Positions 43,101-51,748 of a stretch of DNA of 64,000 bases are shown piece after piece (within the stretch, counting starts at the first letter, position 1; each line of letters starts with the position of its first letter). The notes beneath the pieces are model-generated. The model was not told the origin of the DNA. It did not search any database and worked only from the letters and a program-made list of their open reading frames with translations. The translations under genes were made by a program, and so were the position numbers. Origin of the DNA: Marinoscillum sp040222955 (GTDB taxonomy: Bacteria; Bacteroidota; Bacteroidia; Cytophagales; Cyclobacteriaceae); assembly GCF_040222955.1 (NCBI RefSeq), contig NZ_JAVKCA010000019.1, positions 47,907-111,906 on the forward strand, read 5' to 3'.

Positions 43101-43521
43101 AGCCCATCTGCTGAGTGAGTCGGTCCCACTCATCCTTAAACTTCATCACCGCCTCCTTACACTTCTGGTTGTAGTCGGCTACAGAGATGGTTTTGCCAAT
43201 GTCATCTTTTTTTATGCCGAGCTCTTTTTCCACCTGCAGCTCTACCGGAAGTCCGTGGGTATCCCAGCCGCCTTTTCGTTTCACCTGAAAACCCTTCTGG
43301 GTTTTGTACCGACAGAAAATGTCTTTCACTGCCCGGGCCATCACGTGGTGAATGCCGGGGGTGCCGTTGGCTGATGGCGGCCCTTCATAGAAGGTGAAGG
43401 TGGGGGCACCTTCCCGCTCGGTTACTGACTTTTCAAAAATCTGATGATCCTCCCAAAACCTGAGGATCTCCTCTGCCACTTTCGGATAATTGACCTGTTT
43501 GTACTCTGGATATTTAGCCAC
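40162..43521 (-). CDS. ileS: Isoleucyl-tRNA synthetase
   Basis: Charges tRNA-Ile. 1119 residues, class I fold: the HIGH-type motif in NGTPGIHHVMAR, an editing CP1 domain (WTTTPWTLPSN region), KMSKR in GNKMSKRLGN, then a C-terminal anticodon-binding region. The length and the C-terminal extension without zinc-binding cysteines fit the eukaryote-like IleRS type often found in Bacteroidota; that subtype matters because it tends to resist mupirocin, though that is family knowledge and not tested here. It follows the RND gene after 15 bases. Confidence 0.96.
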   Translation of the reverse strand: MAKYPEYKQVNYPKVAEEILRFWEDHQIFEKSVTEREGAPTFTFYEGPPSANGTPGIHHVMARAVKDIFCRYKTQKGFQVKRKGGWDTHGLPVELQVEKELGIKKDDIGKTISVADYNQKCKEAVMKFKDEWDRLTQQMGYWVDLDDPYITFDQKYMESLWHILKKLYDKGLVYKGYTVQPYSPAAGTGLSSHELNQPGTYKDVKDTSVVGQFKVKKDDRSAFLFSSPDEDVRMLAWTTTPWTLPSNCALAVGEKITYVKVKTFNQYTYAPISVILAKALVGKYFADKAKDLKLEDYQAGDKLIPFEITQEFSGKDILEVRYEQLMPYVTNEDLEKNAFRVIAGDFVSTEDGTGIVHTASVFGADDFRVAQQNNVPAILIKDETGQDVPLVNKKGQFVEEVTDFAGYYVKEEYYDDEVRNAPDFKPTDVLIAIKLKEENKAFKVEKYEHSYPHCWRTDKPVLYYPLDSWFIKTTAMKDRLVELNKTINWKPASTGSGRFGNWLENLVDWNLSRSRFWGTPLPIWVTKDRKEEICIGSIAELQAEVKKSIAAGYMKEEVGDDFDLHRPYVDDVVLVSASGQPMYRESDLIDVWFDSGAMPYAQWHYPFENQDTFDANYPADFIAEGVDQTRGWFFTLHAISTLLNDKVAFKNVIANGLVLDKNGNKMSKRLGNAVNPFETMDKYGPDATRWYMIANANPWDNLKFDIEGVAEVQRKFFGTLTNTYSFFALYANLDGFDFSKPVLPMDQRTESDRWVISRLNSLIAEADAAFNDYEPTKAARAIQNFVTDDLSNWYVRLNRKRFWVGEYNADKEAAYQTLYTALMTVAKLSAPIAPFYAEHLFQDLNKVSGMDTNASVHLANFPVSDAGLIDEELEKRMHLAQSASSLVHSLRKKEKIKVRQPLHKILIPILNEADKDRIAQVAALIISETNVKEVEYVDDASGILVKKIKPNFRKLGQHFGPKMKLLTPLINQMDQAQIKVLEQTGEYAVELEGEKVMLGLEDVEITSEDIPGWLVASEDGLTVALDITITDELKKEGLSRDMVNRLQNLRKDQGLEVQDKIKVSYHTNDESLKSAVEAFKSYIQKETQALSLEYVNEANGGTLLDIDGLELTVAIEIAN

Positions 43522-43536
43522 CTATTCCTCTATTTT

Positions 43537-45924
43537 TTATGTGTTTTTGTCTTCTTCTGTTTCTTCGTCCTCACTGTCATAGTCTGCTTTCGCAAAATCG
43601 TCTATGTACGGATGATCCTCCTTGTTACGCTTGCCACTGTCAAACTGAAGCAGCAGTGCAGGTAGCACGATCAGGTTGGTGAGCATAGCAAACAACAAGG
43701 TGATGGAAGTAAGTTTCCCGAGGGCCACCGTACCGCCAAATTCTGAAAGGGTGAAGATCACAAATCCGAAAAACAGAATGATGGAAGTATAGATCATACT
43801 GGCTCCGGTCTCGCGCAGGCTTCGGCTGACGGCTATGGGGACGAAAAAATTATGTGCGTGCAATTCCTGACGGTATTTGGCCAGGAAGTGAATGGAATCG
43901 TCCACGGAGATCCCAAAGGCAATGCTAAAGATCAGTGCCGTGCTGGGCTTCAGGGGAATTCCGAAAAAGCCCATGATCGCTCCTGTGAGTAACAACGGGA
44001 TCATGTTGGGGATCATGGAGATCACGATCATTTTGAAACTTTTAAACAGCAGGGCCATGATCACCGCAATGATGAAAAACGCGAAGATCATGGAAGTGAT
44101 CAGGTTATCTATCAGGTATTTGTTGCCTTTGATAAAGAGGGGAACGGTCCCCGTGATCCTCACGTCCATTTTTCCGTCGGCAAATATCTCATCGATCTTG
44201 GGACTGATGACGGTGTTCACGAGCGAGTCCATTTTGTTGGACCCCACATCCGGCATTTTCAGGGAGATCCTGATAAACTGCCCCGTACTGTCCACAAAGG
44301 ATTTGGCAATGCCTCCCTCGTCGCTTTCTTCTTTGAGGTAGCGGAGGATAAACGCACTTTCCCGGTTATTGGGGATGGAATAAAAAGCCGGGTCCTGATT
44401 ATAAAAGGCCTGTCGGGAAGCTTTGATAAAGCTAACCACCGAGACCGGCTGGGAGATGCCTTCCAGAGAATCCAGAAACATCTCAAATTCATTGATCTTG
44501 CGGAGGTTGTTCAGACTCTGCACCCCTTTTTTAGTGCCCGTATCCACGATTACTTCCAAAGGCATGACTCCACTGAAATTTTCCTCAAAAAACTTGAGCT
44601 GCTTGGCCAATGGGCTCTCCTCCGGCAGGTCATCCACCATGTAAGAGTTGGACTGAAGCTGCATGACCCCATAGACAGACACGGCCACCAAAATGCCCGT
44701 GGCAATGAAGATCAGCTTTCGGTGATTGTGTACCAGTACATCCAGCCCCACCAGGGCGCCATTGAGCATTTTAAAGTCCAAATGCTTGAGGTGTCGGCTG
44801 GTCGGGGGTTTGAAAAGCGAAAATACCGACGGGATCATGATCGTGCTCACGATAAACGTACACATGATGTTGATGCCAGCCACGATCCCAAATTCTACCA
44901 GGATGGGAATGCCTGTAAACACCAACACAAAGAAGCCCACCGCCGTGGTGAAGTTGGTAATGAAGGTAACGATCCCAATGTTTTTAATGATTTTGGTAAG
45001 CGCCTTCATCTGGTCACCATGGGTAGAAAACTCATGGTGGTATTTATTCAGCATATACACGCTGTTGGGGATACCGATGACCACTATGATCGATGGAATC
45101 AATCCGGTGAGCAGGGTGATCTTATATTCCAGCAGGGAGATGGTTCCCAGTACCCATACCACAATCATCCCAATGATGATCAGCGGGAAAACTACGGCTT
45201 TCAGTGACCTGAAAAAACCAAAAAGGATGAGCCCGGTGATGATGACAGAATAGACGAGAAACCGATTGAGCTCCTCCTTAATTTTCAGCGTGTTGACAGA
45301 GCGCACGTAAGGCAGCCCGGCATAGTTCACATCGATCCCTGTGGCATCATGAAACTGATCCCCCGCCCGCACGATATCGGCCACCATGGTGTGACGATAC
45401 TCGGAATTCAGCGCTTCTTTCGCCACGGTGACAAGGATCAGCGTGGCTCCGTTTTCAGCGTTGATGAGCTGCCCTGAGTAAAACTTCAGGTTTCTGGCAA
45501 AGGCCAGCATGGTATCCAGCTTGGCCTGATCTTCGGGGATTTCCGGAAAGACCGGGACCAATTCGAAGCGCTTCTTTTCATTGTTCTTCTCCAGCATTTT
45601 CAGGTTGGCCAGCCCGAGCACGTCCTTTACCCCATTGATGCTCTCCAGCTCGCGGGTCAGGTATTTCATTTTTTTGAAATTGTCTGACTGGTAGATGGCG
45701 CTATCCTTGAAGCCTAGTGCCAGGATGTTGCCATCCTCACCGAATGTTTGCTTGAATTGTCTGAAATATTCCTGGTCGGGATCGTCCTCAGGAACGATGT
45801 TGGCCATGTCGTATGACCACTGAATGTACTGGGCCTGGTACCCCATATAGATGGTTATCACCCCTAAAACGATCATTAGGGAGATTCGGTACTTGAGGAT
45901 AATATTGGCTAAACGTGTCCACAT
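43537..45924 (-). CDS. MMPL/RND-family exporter
   Basis: 795 residues with about twelve transmembrane helices and two large periplasmic loops, after an N-terminal helix (LKYRISLMIVLGVITIYMG). The motif GISVDDSIHFLAKYRQEL is typical of the RND superfamily subgroup that includes MmpL and Patched-like proteins. No membrane-fusion or outer-membrane partner is adjacent. Likely substrates are lipids or hydrophobic compounds; unproven. Promoter-like TACATTTG lies upstream on the minus strand (45939-45946). Confidence 0.9.
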   Translation of the reverse strand: MWTRLANIILKYRISLMIVLGVITIYMGYQAQYIQWSYDMANIVPEDDPDQEYFRQFKQTFGEDGNILALGFKDSAIYQSDNFKKMKYLTRELESINGVKDVLGLANLKMLEKNNEKKRFELVPVFPEIPEDQAKLDTMLAFARNLKFYSGQLINAENGATLILVTVAKEALNSEYRHTMVADIVRAGDQFHDATGIDVNYAGLPYVRSVNTLKIKEELNRFLVYSVIITGLILFGFFRSLKAVVFPLIIIGMIVVWVLGTISLLEYKITLLTGLIPSIIVVIGIPNSVYMLNKYHHEFSTHGDQMKALTKIIKNIGIVTFITNFTTAVGFFVLVFTGIPILVEFGIVAGINIMCTFIVSTIMIPSVFSLFKPPTSRHLKHLDFKMLNGALVGLDVLVHNHRKLIFIATGILVAVSVYGVMQLQSNSYMVDDLPEESPLAKQLKFFEENFSGVMPLEVIVDTGTKKGVQSLNNLRKINEFEMFLDSLEGISQPVSVVSFIKASRQAFYNQDPAFYSIPNNRESAFILRYLKEESDEGGIAKSFVDSTGQFIRISLKMPDVGSNKMDSLVNTVISPKIDEIFADGKMDVRITGTVPLFIKGNKYLIDNLITSMIFAFFIIAVIMALLFKSFKMIVISMIPNMIPLLLTGAIMGFFGIPLKPSTALIFSIAFGISVDDSIHFLAKYRQELHAHNFFVPIAVSRSLRETGASMIYTSIILFFGFVIFTLSEFGGTVALGKLTSITLLFAMLTNLIVLPALLLQFDSGKRNKEDHPYIDDFAKADYDSEDEETEEDKNT

Positions 45925-45938
45925 GGAAAATGAAGCTG

Positions 45939-45946
45939 CAAATGTA
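45939..45946 (-). promoter_or_regulatory. -7 element for RND-ileS transcript
   Basis: TACATTTG on the minus strand, an exact TAnnTTTG match, 15 bases before the RND start. A TTG lies 25 bases further upstream, slightly beyond the usual spacing. Confidence 0.5.
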
Positions 45947-45997
45947 ATGATTTTATCAGTTCCGAGAACTCAATTAAGTAGTTGATAAAGAGGCTTT

Positions 45998-47350
45998 TTA
46001 TGCTTTAGAAACCGGAAGTGAAAAACCGTAAATGGTTTTGTATAATTTAATGGCGTGTGAGTCGGTCAGGCTGGAGATAAAATCCATGACGATGAGCAGT
46101 GAATCGTATACTGTCATTTGCTCCTGATCCAGTTTATCCTGAAAGGAATCCGGCAATAACCGGAAAATCGATTTCATTCGGGGCGTGTAATTTTCCTTGT
46201 CAAAGAACTTGTGATATGTGGCCATGCAAAAGGCTTCCATCAGCCGTCCGATCACTTCAAATCCACCAGCCTCGCGTTCCAGCACTTGTTTGGAGCGATA
46301 GATTTTTTCAATGGAAAGGGTGGTGATGGCCTGAAGGGCTTTACCTGAAGGAATGTGCTCGGTGAGCGCACCGTCAAATAAGCCGGAGCGGATGTCTTCT
46401 TCTTTTTTCAGAAACAGGTCCACACATTCACCGATCAATTGCGAGATGGCCAATGCACGAAGCAGACCAATTTTCTGGTTGACATTTCGTGAGCGCTCCA
46501 ACTTCTCCTGCTGGTATTTTTCACCAATGATGGCCGCCATCAGGTCTCGGGTGGTTTCATAGGGCACAAGCCCCAGTCGGCAGCCGTCTTCCAGGTCTAT
46601 GATGTTGTAGCAGATGTCGTCAGCCGCCTCCACCAAAAAGGTAAGTGGATGCCTGCACCAGGCCTCTTTCCCCAGAGACGTGAGCCCCATCTCGGCAGCC
46701 AGCTCAGAGAATTTTTTACCGTCGCTCTTGTAAAAGCCGTATTTCTTCTGGCTTTTGCGGTTTTGGTCTTTGGGTGCTGAGGAAGACTTGGGGTATTTGG
46801 TGAACGCGCCAAGGGAGGCAAAGGTGAGCCTGAGGGCACTGTTTTCTTCGTCATTAAGGATTCTGAACCCCTGTGCATTGCCTTCAAAGCTGATGAGGTC
46901 AGACCACTCGGCCAGATCCACTTTTTGCTGGAAGGTTTTGCCCTTGGGGTTATCCGTGAAGAACGAAGAAATGGCCGATTCTCCTGAGTGTCCAAAAGGG
47001 GGGTTGCCCAGGTCATGGGCCAGGCTGGCCGCAGCCACGATACCTCCAAAATCATAGAAAGTGAACCCTCGTTCGGAGAGCTCCGGGTACTTTTCCAGTA
47101 GGCGTTCGCCCACCGCTTTGCCCAAAGAGCGTCCTACGCTGCTCACCTCCAGGCTATGGGTGAGGCGGGTGTGTACAAAATCATCTTCCGGTAGCGGAAA
47201 AACCTGAGTTTTATCCTGGAGCTTCCTGAATGGGTGTGAGAAAATAAGGCGATCATAGTCCTGCTCAAACCGGCTTCTGCTGTCTTTTGAAATTGTCGCT
47301 TCGGTTTTGTCACCGAATCTTTTGGGAGAGAGTAGTTGTAACCAGTTCAT
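45998..47350 (-). CDS. dgt: dGTP triphosphohydrolase
   Basis: Splits dGTP to deoxyguanosine and triphosphate, an HD-domain enzyme. 450 residues with TRLTHSLEVSSVG (first histidine) and SLAHDLGNPPFGHSGE (the HD pair), and ADDICYNIIDLEDG further on. Subunits of this family can also limit phage growth by lowering dNTP pools, but a housekeeping role is the default here. Its promoter element TAAGTTTG is 34 bases upstream. Confidence 0.93.
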   Translation of the reverse strand: MNWLQLLSPKRFGDKTEATISKDSRSRFEQDYDRLIFSHPFRKLQDKTQVFPLPEDDFVHTRLTHSLEVSSVGRSLGKAVGERLLEKYPELSERGFTFYDFGGIVAAASLAHDLGNPPFGHSGESAISSFFTDNPKGKTFQQKVDLAEWSDLISFEGNAQGFRILNDEENSALRLTFASLGAFTKYPKSSSAPKDQNRKSQKKYGFYKSDGKKFSELAAEMGLTSLGKEAWCRHPLTFLVEAADDICYNIIDLEDGCRLGLVPYETTRDLMAAIIGEKYQQEKLERSRNVNQKIGLLRALAISQLIGECVDLFLKKEEDIRSGLFDGALTEHIPSGKALQAITTLSIEKIYRSKQVLEREAGGFEVIGRLMEAFCMATYHKFFDKENYTPRMKSIFRLLPDSFQDKLDQEQMTVYDSLLIVMDFISSLTDSHAIKLYKTIYGFSLPVSKA

Positions 47351-47383
47351 GCTTTAGATAGAGTCGCTCAGGTACCGTGGACG

Positions 47384-47391
47384 CAAACTTA
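47384..47391 (-). promoter_or_regulatory. -7 element for dgt
   Basis: TAAGTTTG on the minus strand, an exact TAnnTTTG match 34 bases before the dgt ATG. Confidence 0.5.
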
Positions 47392-47514
47392 ACCCCGAAT
47401 TTATTTAAACCCTTTAATCCTCCGCATTTTGAGGGATTTCGTCAAAGTGATGTGCTTATTTAATCGATTAGGAGCTCCTTGTTTCCTTGGCAGTACGGTT
47501 ATTCTTATTGATTG

Positions 47515-47759
47515 TCACCTTCGACTTAGGCGATCCCACACTTCTTCTTTGCTGATGCTAAAATGATGGCCTATGTCTTTTAGGATACCAGACAGGGTTC
47601 CTATTTTGAGTGCTTGTAATTTGGAACCGTGATGTGGTGGGTGCCATTTTCTCTGGTAGTCAGTCTGATGTGACTTCCAGTCTGACGGGTGGGCTCATAT
47701 CCCAAGGTTGTCAATAGTTTGATTAAATCAGATCCGGTCAAGTCTTTTGGCAGGTTCAT
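47515..47759 (-). pseudogene. hicA: hicA toxin gene broken by a frameshift
   Basis: The frame reads MNLPKDLTGSDLIKLL, then GSHIRLTTRENGTHHITVPN and stops after 52 codons. Shifting frame by one base near 47612 restores the rest of HicA: LKIGTLSGILKDIGHHFSIS, ending EVWDRLSRR and stop at 47515. The total of 245 bases is two more than a multiple of three, as expected for a single-base deletion. The catalytic histidine in GSHIR is before the break. The start overlaps the hicB stop (ATGA). Confidence 0.8.
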
Positions 47760-47959
47760 GCCGCAAATACTTCTTCTTTCACATAGTGTAAGCGTACAAT
47801 CTTGGGGGCGTTTGTTTCATAATGACATTGAATAGCTTCTCTTATATTCTGTTTCAGCTCATCAATGGTTTCTCCATCTGTAAAAATAGATTCTCCAAGT
47901 GCTTTGGCTTCAAACCCTCCTTCCGCAGATTCTTCAACAATAAAAATAATCTCCGTCAT
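47756..47959 (-). CDS. hicB: HicB-like antitoxin
   Basis: 67 residues with the partial RNase H-like fold of short HicB proteins (IIFIVEESAEGGFEAKALGE, then GETIDELKQNIREAI). It normally neutralises the HicA RNA-cleaving toxin. It is intact and upstream of hicA, so the pair now seems to be an antitoxin with a disabled partner. No C-terminal DNA-binding domain is present. Start at MTEII (47959). Confidence 0.8.
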   Translation of the reverse strand: MTEIIFIVEESAEGGFEAKALGESIFTDGETIDELKQNIREAIQCHYETNAPKIVRLHYVKEEVFAA

Positions 47960-48023
47960 AAGTTTTTCTTTTATACAAGTTAGCAAATAAACGTTATCTG
48001 GTTGTTTTCAGTTTTCAAAAGTC

Positions 48024-48818
48024 TCACTTACGACTTAGCAACATTGGATCCTGCTTTAGGAGCCGGGCCAATGCACTGTACAGGGCCGGCTGGTAATCGT
48101 GAAATGCGACTGGTCGTTCGAAGAAGTTCTCTACTGCCACCGCAAAAAATTCCGCATGATTGGAGGCACCATATTCCCTGAAAAATGAAGCGGCATCATT
48201 CTGTATTCTGACGATCTCGGCTGAAGCCAGCGCTTGCCAGTGTTTGATGGCTTCACTGTCCAGGAAGTCATATTCATCATTCATCACGATGTTTTCCAGC
48301 TGCAGGGCATGGGCCATTTCATGCAGGCCCAGGTTGACACCATCAGATTTTGAATAGCCTTCCACAAAATGCTTCCACGAAAGGACAATAGCCTTAGCTT
48401 TTGGGTTTACCTCACCCTTGTGATAGCGCTGTCCGGAGTTGCTGAAAAACTGGTCCGGGAAGACGATCACGTACTTGAAGTAGCTCAGAAATACTTTGGG
48501 ATAGCCAAAGGTGAGCTGGATGGCCGAGGCAGCAATCAGCACCTGCATCTCTTCGGTGACATGGGTCATGTTCCGCGGCACAAACTCCTTCATCCGAATA
48601 AACTTAGCCACCCGATACTCAAAAAGGGCCTTCGATTTGGGTGGCAGTTGCTGATAGAATTGGAAATGGCTGTTAAGCTTTTCCTTTTGCGCTGAGCTGA
48701 GGCCACCTTTGATTCTGAGACCTGCCATGGTGGCTTCACTCAGTAGATTGCCGAAGAGCAGGTAATAAACACCCAGCCCAAACAATCCCCCCAGCGCAAT
48801 GACAATCCCGGAGATCAA
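48024..48818 (-). CDS. Zinc-dependent peptidase, M90/MtfA family
   Basis: 264 residues: one N-terminal membrane helix, then the M90 peptidase region with VNLGLHEMAHALQLEN (HExxH) and a later glutamate in the NHAEFFAVAVENFFERP segment. In E. coli MtfA binds the Mlc repressor and affects the glucose transporter; that role is not assumed here. It begins four bases past the glyS stop, so it is transcribed with glyS. Confidence 0.88.
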   Translation of the reverse strand: MISGIVIALGGLFGLGVYYLLFGNLLSEATMAGLRIKGGLSSAQKEKLNSHFQFYQQLPPKSKALFEYRVAKFIRMKEFVPRNMTHVTEEMQVLIAASAIQLTFGYPKVFLSYFKYVIVFPDQFFSNSGQRYHKGEVNPKAKAIVLSWKHFVEGYSKSDGVNLGLHEMAHALQLENIVMNDEYDFLDSEAIKHWQALASAEIVRIQNDAASFFREYGASNHAEFFAVAVENFFERPVAFHDYQPALYSALARLLKQDPMLLSRK

Positions 48819-48821
48819 AGC

Positions 48822-50369
48822 TTAGAGTTTCTTGAGGAGTGTTTTCATGCTCACCTTTTCTTCCAAAGTGCCAATTAGCTCTTCGATAGAAACTCTTTGC
48901 TGTTCCATGCTGTCCCTTTCGCGAATGGTGACGGTGCTGTCTTCCAATGTCTGGTGATCCACAGTTACACAGTAGGGTGTACCTATAGCATCCTGTCTTC
49001 TGTAACGTTTTCCAATCGCGTCTTTGGCATCATACTGGGCATTGAAATCAAGCTTGAGTTCACGCATGATGGCCTCTGCCTTTTCAGGGAGCCCATCTTT
49101 ATTCAGTAGTGGAAGCACTGCTACTTTTACAGGTGCCAGCACCGGTGGTATTTTGAGGACGGTGCGTTCGCTGCCATCCGCCAGCTTTTCTTCTACATAA
49201 GAGGCTGACATCACAGCCAGGAACATTCTGTCCAGACCTATAGACGTTTCAAGCACGTAAGGTGTGTAGCTCTCATTGGTAGCGGTATCAAAATATTTAA
49301 GTTTCTTTCCAGAGAATTTTTCGTGCGCTCCCAGGTCAAAATCAGTACGGGAGTGGATCCCCTCCAATTCTTTGAATCCCATTGGGAAGTTAAATTCTAT
49401 GTCGCAGGCGGCATTGGCATAATGAGCCAGGTTCAGGTGATCGTGGAAACGATAGTTGTCATCACCCAATCCAAGGGCTTTGTGCCAGGCAATCCTTTTG
49501 GCTTTCCAGTGTTCGTACCATTCCATTTCAGTGCCGGGCTGGATGAAAAATTGCATTTCCATCTGCTCGAACTCACGCATCCTGAAGATAAACTGACGTG
49601 CGATGATCTCGTTTCTAAAAGCTTTTCCTATCTGGGCAATACCAAAGGGAGGCTTGAGGCGGCTGGTTTTCTGTACGTTCAGGTAGTTGACAAAAATACC
49701 TTGTGCAGTCTCCGGGCGGAGGTAAATTTTGCCGGATTCTCCTGCTACTGACCCCAGCTCGGTGCTAAACATCAGGTTGAACTGACGCACGTCGGTCCAG
49801 TTTCGGGTACCCGATATGGGATCTGCAATGTCCAGGTCCACGATGAGTTGCTTCAGTGCTTCCAGGTCTCCGGATTCGATCGAAGACTTCATGCGGTTTT
49901 CTATTTCGGCAATCTGCTCCGCATAGCCCACCACCCTTGGGTTGGTGGTGATGAACTGATCTTTGTCAAAAGTGTCACCAAATCGCTTGGCGGCCTTATC
50001 CACTTCCTTGTCTATTTTGGCCTGAATCTTGGCCATTTGCTCTTCGATCAGGACATCAGCACGATAGCGCTTTTTTGAATCCTTGTTGTCAATCAAAGGG
50101 TCGTTGAATGCATCTACGTGACCGGATGCTTTCCAGGTGGTTGGATGCATGAAGATGGCCGCATCTATGCCCACAATGTTTTCATTGAGGCGCACCATGG
50201 CTTTCCACCAATATTCTTTGATGTTGTTTTTCAACTCTGAGCCGTATGGGCCATAGTCGTAGGTAGCTGCCAGACCATCGTAAATCTCACTTGAGGGGTA
50301 AATAAAACCGTATTCCTTGCAGTGTGAGGCTATATTTTTTAGCGTTGCTGCTTCTTCAGAATTTGCCAT
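48822..50369 (-). CDS. glyS: Glycyl-tRNA synthetase
   Basis: Charges tRNA-Gly; class II homodimeric form. 515 residues, with the N-terminal YGFIYPSSEIYDGLAATYDY block, motif 2 in GKAFRNEIIARQFIFRMREFEQ, motif 3 in ETSIGLDRMFLAVM and a C-terminal anticodon-binding domain (VKVAVLPLLNKDGL). The promoter element TATCTTTG ends only five bases before the ATG, so the mRNA is probably nearly leaderless. Confidence 0.96.
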   Translation of the reverse strand: MANSEEAATLKNIASHCKEYGFIYPSSEIYDGLAATYDYGPYGSELKNNIKEYWWKAMVRLNENIVGIDAAIFMHPTTWKASGHVDAFNDPLIDNKDSKKRYRADVLIEEQMAKIQAKIDKEVDKAAKRFGDTFDKDQFITTNPRVVGYAEQIAEIENRMKSSIESGDLEALKQLIVDLDIADPISGTRNWTDVRQFNLMFSTELGSVAGESGKIYLRPETAQGIFVNYLNVQKTSRLKPPFGIAQIGKAFRNEIIARQFIFRMREFEQMEMQFFIQPGTEMEWYEHWKAKRIAWHKALGLGDDNYRFHDHLNLAHYANAACDIEFNFPMGFKELEGIHSRTDFDLGAHEKFSGKKLKYFDTATNESYTPYVLETSIGLDRMFLAVMSASYVEEKLADGSERTVLKIPPVLAPVKVAVLPLLNKDGLPEKAEAIMRELKLDFNAQYDAKDAIGKRYRRQDAIGTPYCVTVDHQTLEDSTVTIRERDSMEQQRVSIEELIGTLEEKVSMKTLLKKL

Positions 50370-50374
50370 AGCCG

Positions 50375-50382
50375 CAAAGATA
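50375..50382 (-). promoter_or_regulatory. -7 element for glyS
   Basis: TATCTTTG on the minus strand, an exact TAnnTTTG match ending five bases before the glyS ATG. Transcription would start at or very near the start codon. Confidence 0.55.
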
Positions 50383-50419
50383 AAATTTTGACCATCTTTT
50401 GGGAGTTTAAATGATGAAT

Positions 50420-50890
50420 TTAGATTCTGGCCAGCAATTGAGTGAAGAAGCGGTTGCCGTCAGCATCATCGGCAATGCCTATGCCTACATGGGTATAATC
50501 TGATTCAATATTTTCCCTGTTTTCTTCACTGGCAAGCCAGGCGCTCACCAGCTCATCGGCATCAGCATAATTACTGCCCACATTCTCACCTATGGCGGAA
50601 GCACCAGTCTCTTTACTCGCTTGCTCAAACCTTTGAACAAATCCCTCATGGCTTAATGGAATCTCGCCCTTAGCCATGCTGGTGCTGTGTTCCGTGGCTA
50701 TTCTGTCCAGGATGTCATTTTCCTTTAGCGCCACCAGCCCCTGCGACACCCTGTGTTGGTTGATGCCGATCAATATAGCCACCTGTAGTTGTTCATGTGA
50801 GGGCTTTGGGTCTTCTGTCTTGTCATGGCATGCGCTACCCGAGAGCAACAGGGTGATTATCATTAGGGCCAGGTTGATAGAATGCTTCAT
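50420..50890 (-). CDS. CAP/SCP-domain lipoprotein
   Basis: 156 residues. A lipoprotein signal peptide (LLLSGSAC) is followed by a CAP domain: INQHRVSQGLVALKENDILD, then EHSTSM (conserved histidine), GENVGSNY and a late YTHVGIGIA motif. CAP domains are secreted or surface proteins of varied and mostly unknown function. A single gene, divergent from 50987. Confidence 0.88.
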   Translation of the reverse strand: MKHSINLALMIITLLLSGSACHDKTEDPKPSHEQLQVAILIGINQHRVSQGLVALKENDILDRIATEHSTSMAKGEIPLSHEGFVQRFEQASKETGASAIGENVGSNYADADELVSAWLASEENRENIESDYTHVGIGIADDADGNRFFTQLLARI

Positions 50891-50986
50891 GAGACAGTCA
50901 TTGGTTTGGTGGTAACAATCATTTCTGATAATTAGTTATGTTACCTTGAGTTTCCTTAAAAATAACTGATAACTAAGCCTGATCAT

Positions 50987-51748
50987 ATGCGAGTAGCCAT
51001 CTTGTTAGTTGGTTTATTCTTCTTAAACGCCTGTGGGACCTTAAACCCTCAACAAGCTAAAACAAAACCTGTGAGCCACCGGCTTTTTGATGAGCTGCTG
51101 AAGCGACACGTAACCGATGAAGGGCTGGTGAACTATCAGGGATTTATGACGGATAGTGTGCAGTTGACAGCATACATTGAGCTACTTAGCAACAATGCTC
51201 CCAATGATTCTAACTGGTCAGAGGACGACCAGATGGCCTACTGGATTAACTTATACAATGCCGCCACCATCGATTTGGTGTTGAAATACTACCCCGTAGA
51301 AAGCATCAAGGATATTGGCAGTAGCATTCAGGTGCCTTTTGTGAATACCCCCTGGGACATCCAATTCATTGAAATTGCTGGGAAGCAGTATGACCTGAAC
51401 AACATTGAGCACAATATTCTCAGAAAGAAGTGGGCAGAACCTCGGATCCATTTTGCGATTAATTGTGCTTCATATTCGTGTCCGGAACTAAGAAGAGAAG
51501 CCTATGAAGGAGCTTTACTGCAGCGTCAGTTAGACGAGCAGGCCAGGGCTTTTATCAACGATGACTTTAGAAATGATATCACCGAACAGTCAGCGGAACT
51601 CTCCAAAATATTTGATTGGTTTGGTGGTGATTTCGGGAAGCTTATGCCACTCAGGGATTTCATCAATCAGTATGCTGATCAAAAAATTTCAGAGGAGACC
51701 AAAATCACCTACAAGGAATACAATTGGAAGTTGAATGATACTAATTAA
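50987..51748 (+). CDS. DUF547 lipoprotein
   Basis: 253 residues. The lipobox NACG follows a short signal peptide; the DUF547 domain shows YWINLYNAATIDLVL, IEHNILR and HFAINCASYSCPELR. The cysteine and histidine arrangement has led to the proposal of a papain-like hydrolase fold, but function is unproven. Its 3' end overlaps the convergent galE gene by four bases. Confidence 0.88.
   Translation: MRVAILLVGLFFLNACGTLNPQQAKTKPVSHRLFDELLKRHVTDEGLVNYQGFMTDSVQLTAYIELLSNNAPNDSNWSEDDQMAYWINLYNAATIDLVLKYYPVESIKDIGSSIQVPFVNTPWDIQFIEIAGKQYDLNNIEHNILRKKWAEPRIHFAINCASYSCPELRREAYEGALLQRQLDEQARAFINDDFRNDITEQSAELSKIFDWFGGDFGKLMPLRDFINQYADQKISEETKITYKEYNWKLNDTN

Noticed and set aside
40153..43374. Long open frames on the plus strand opposite ileS
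   Set aside because: They are antisense shadows of a strongly supported synthetase gene and show no recognisable protein features.
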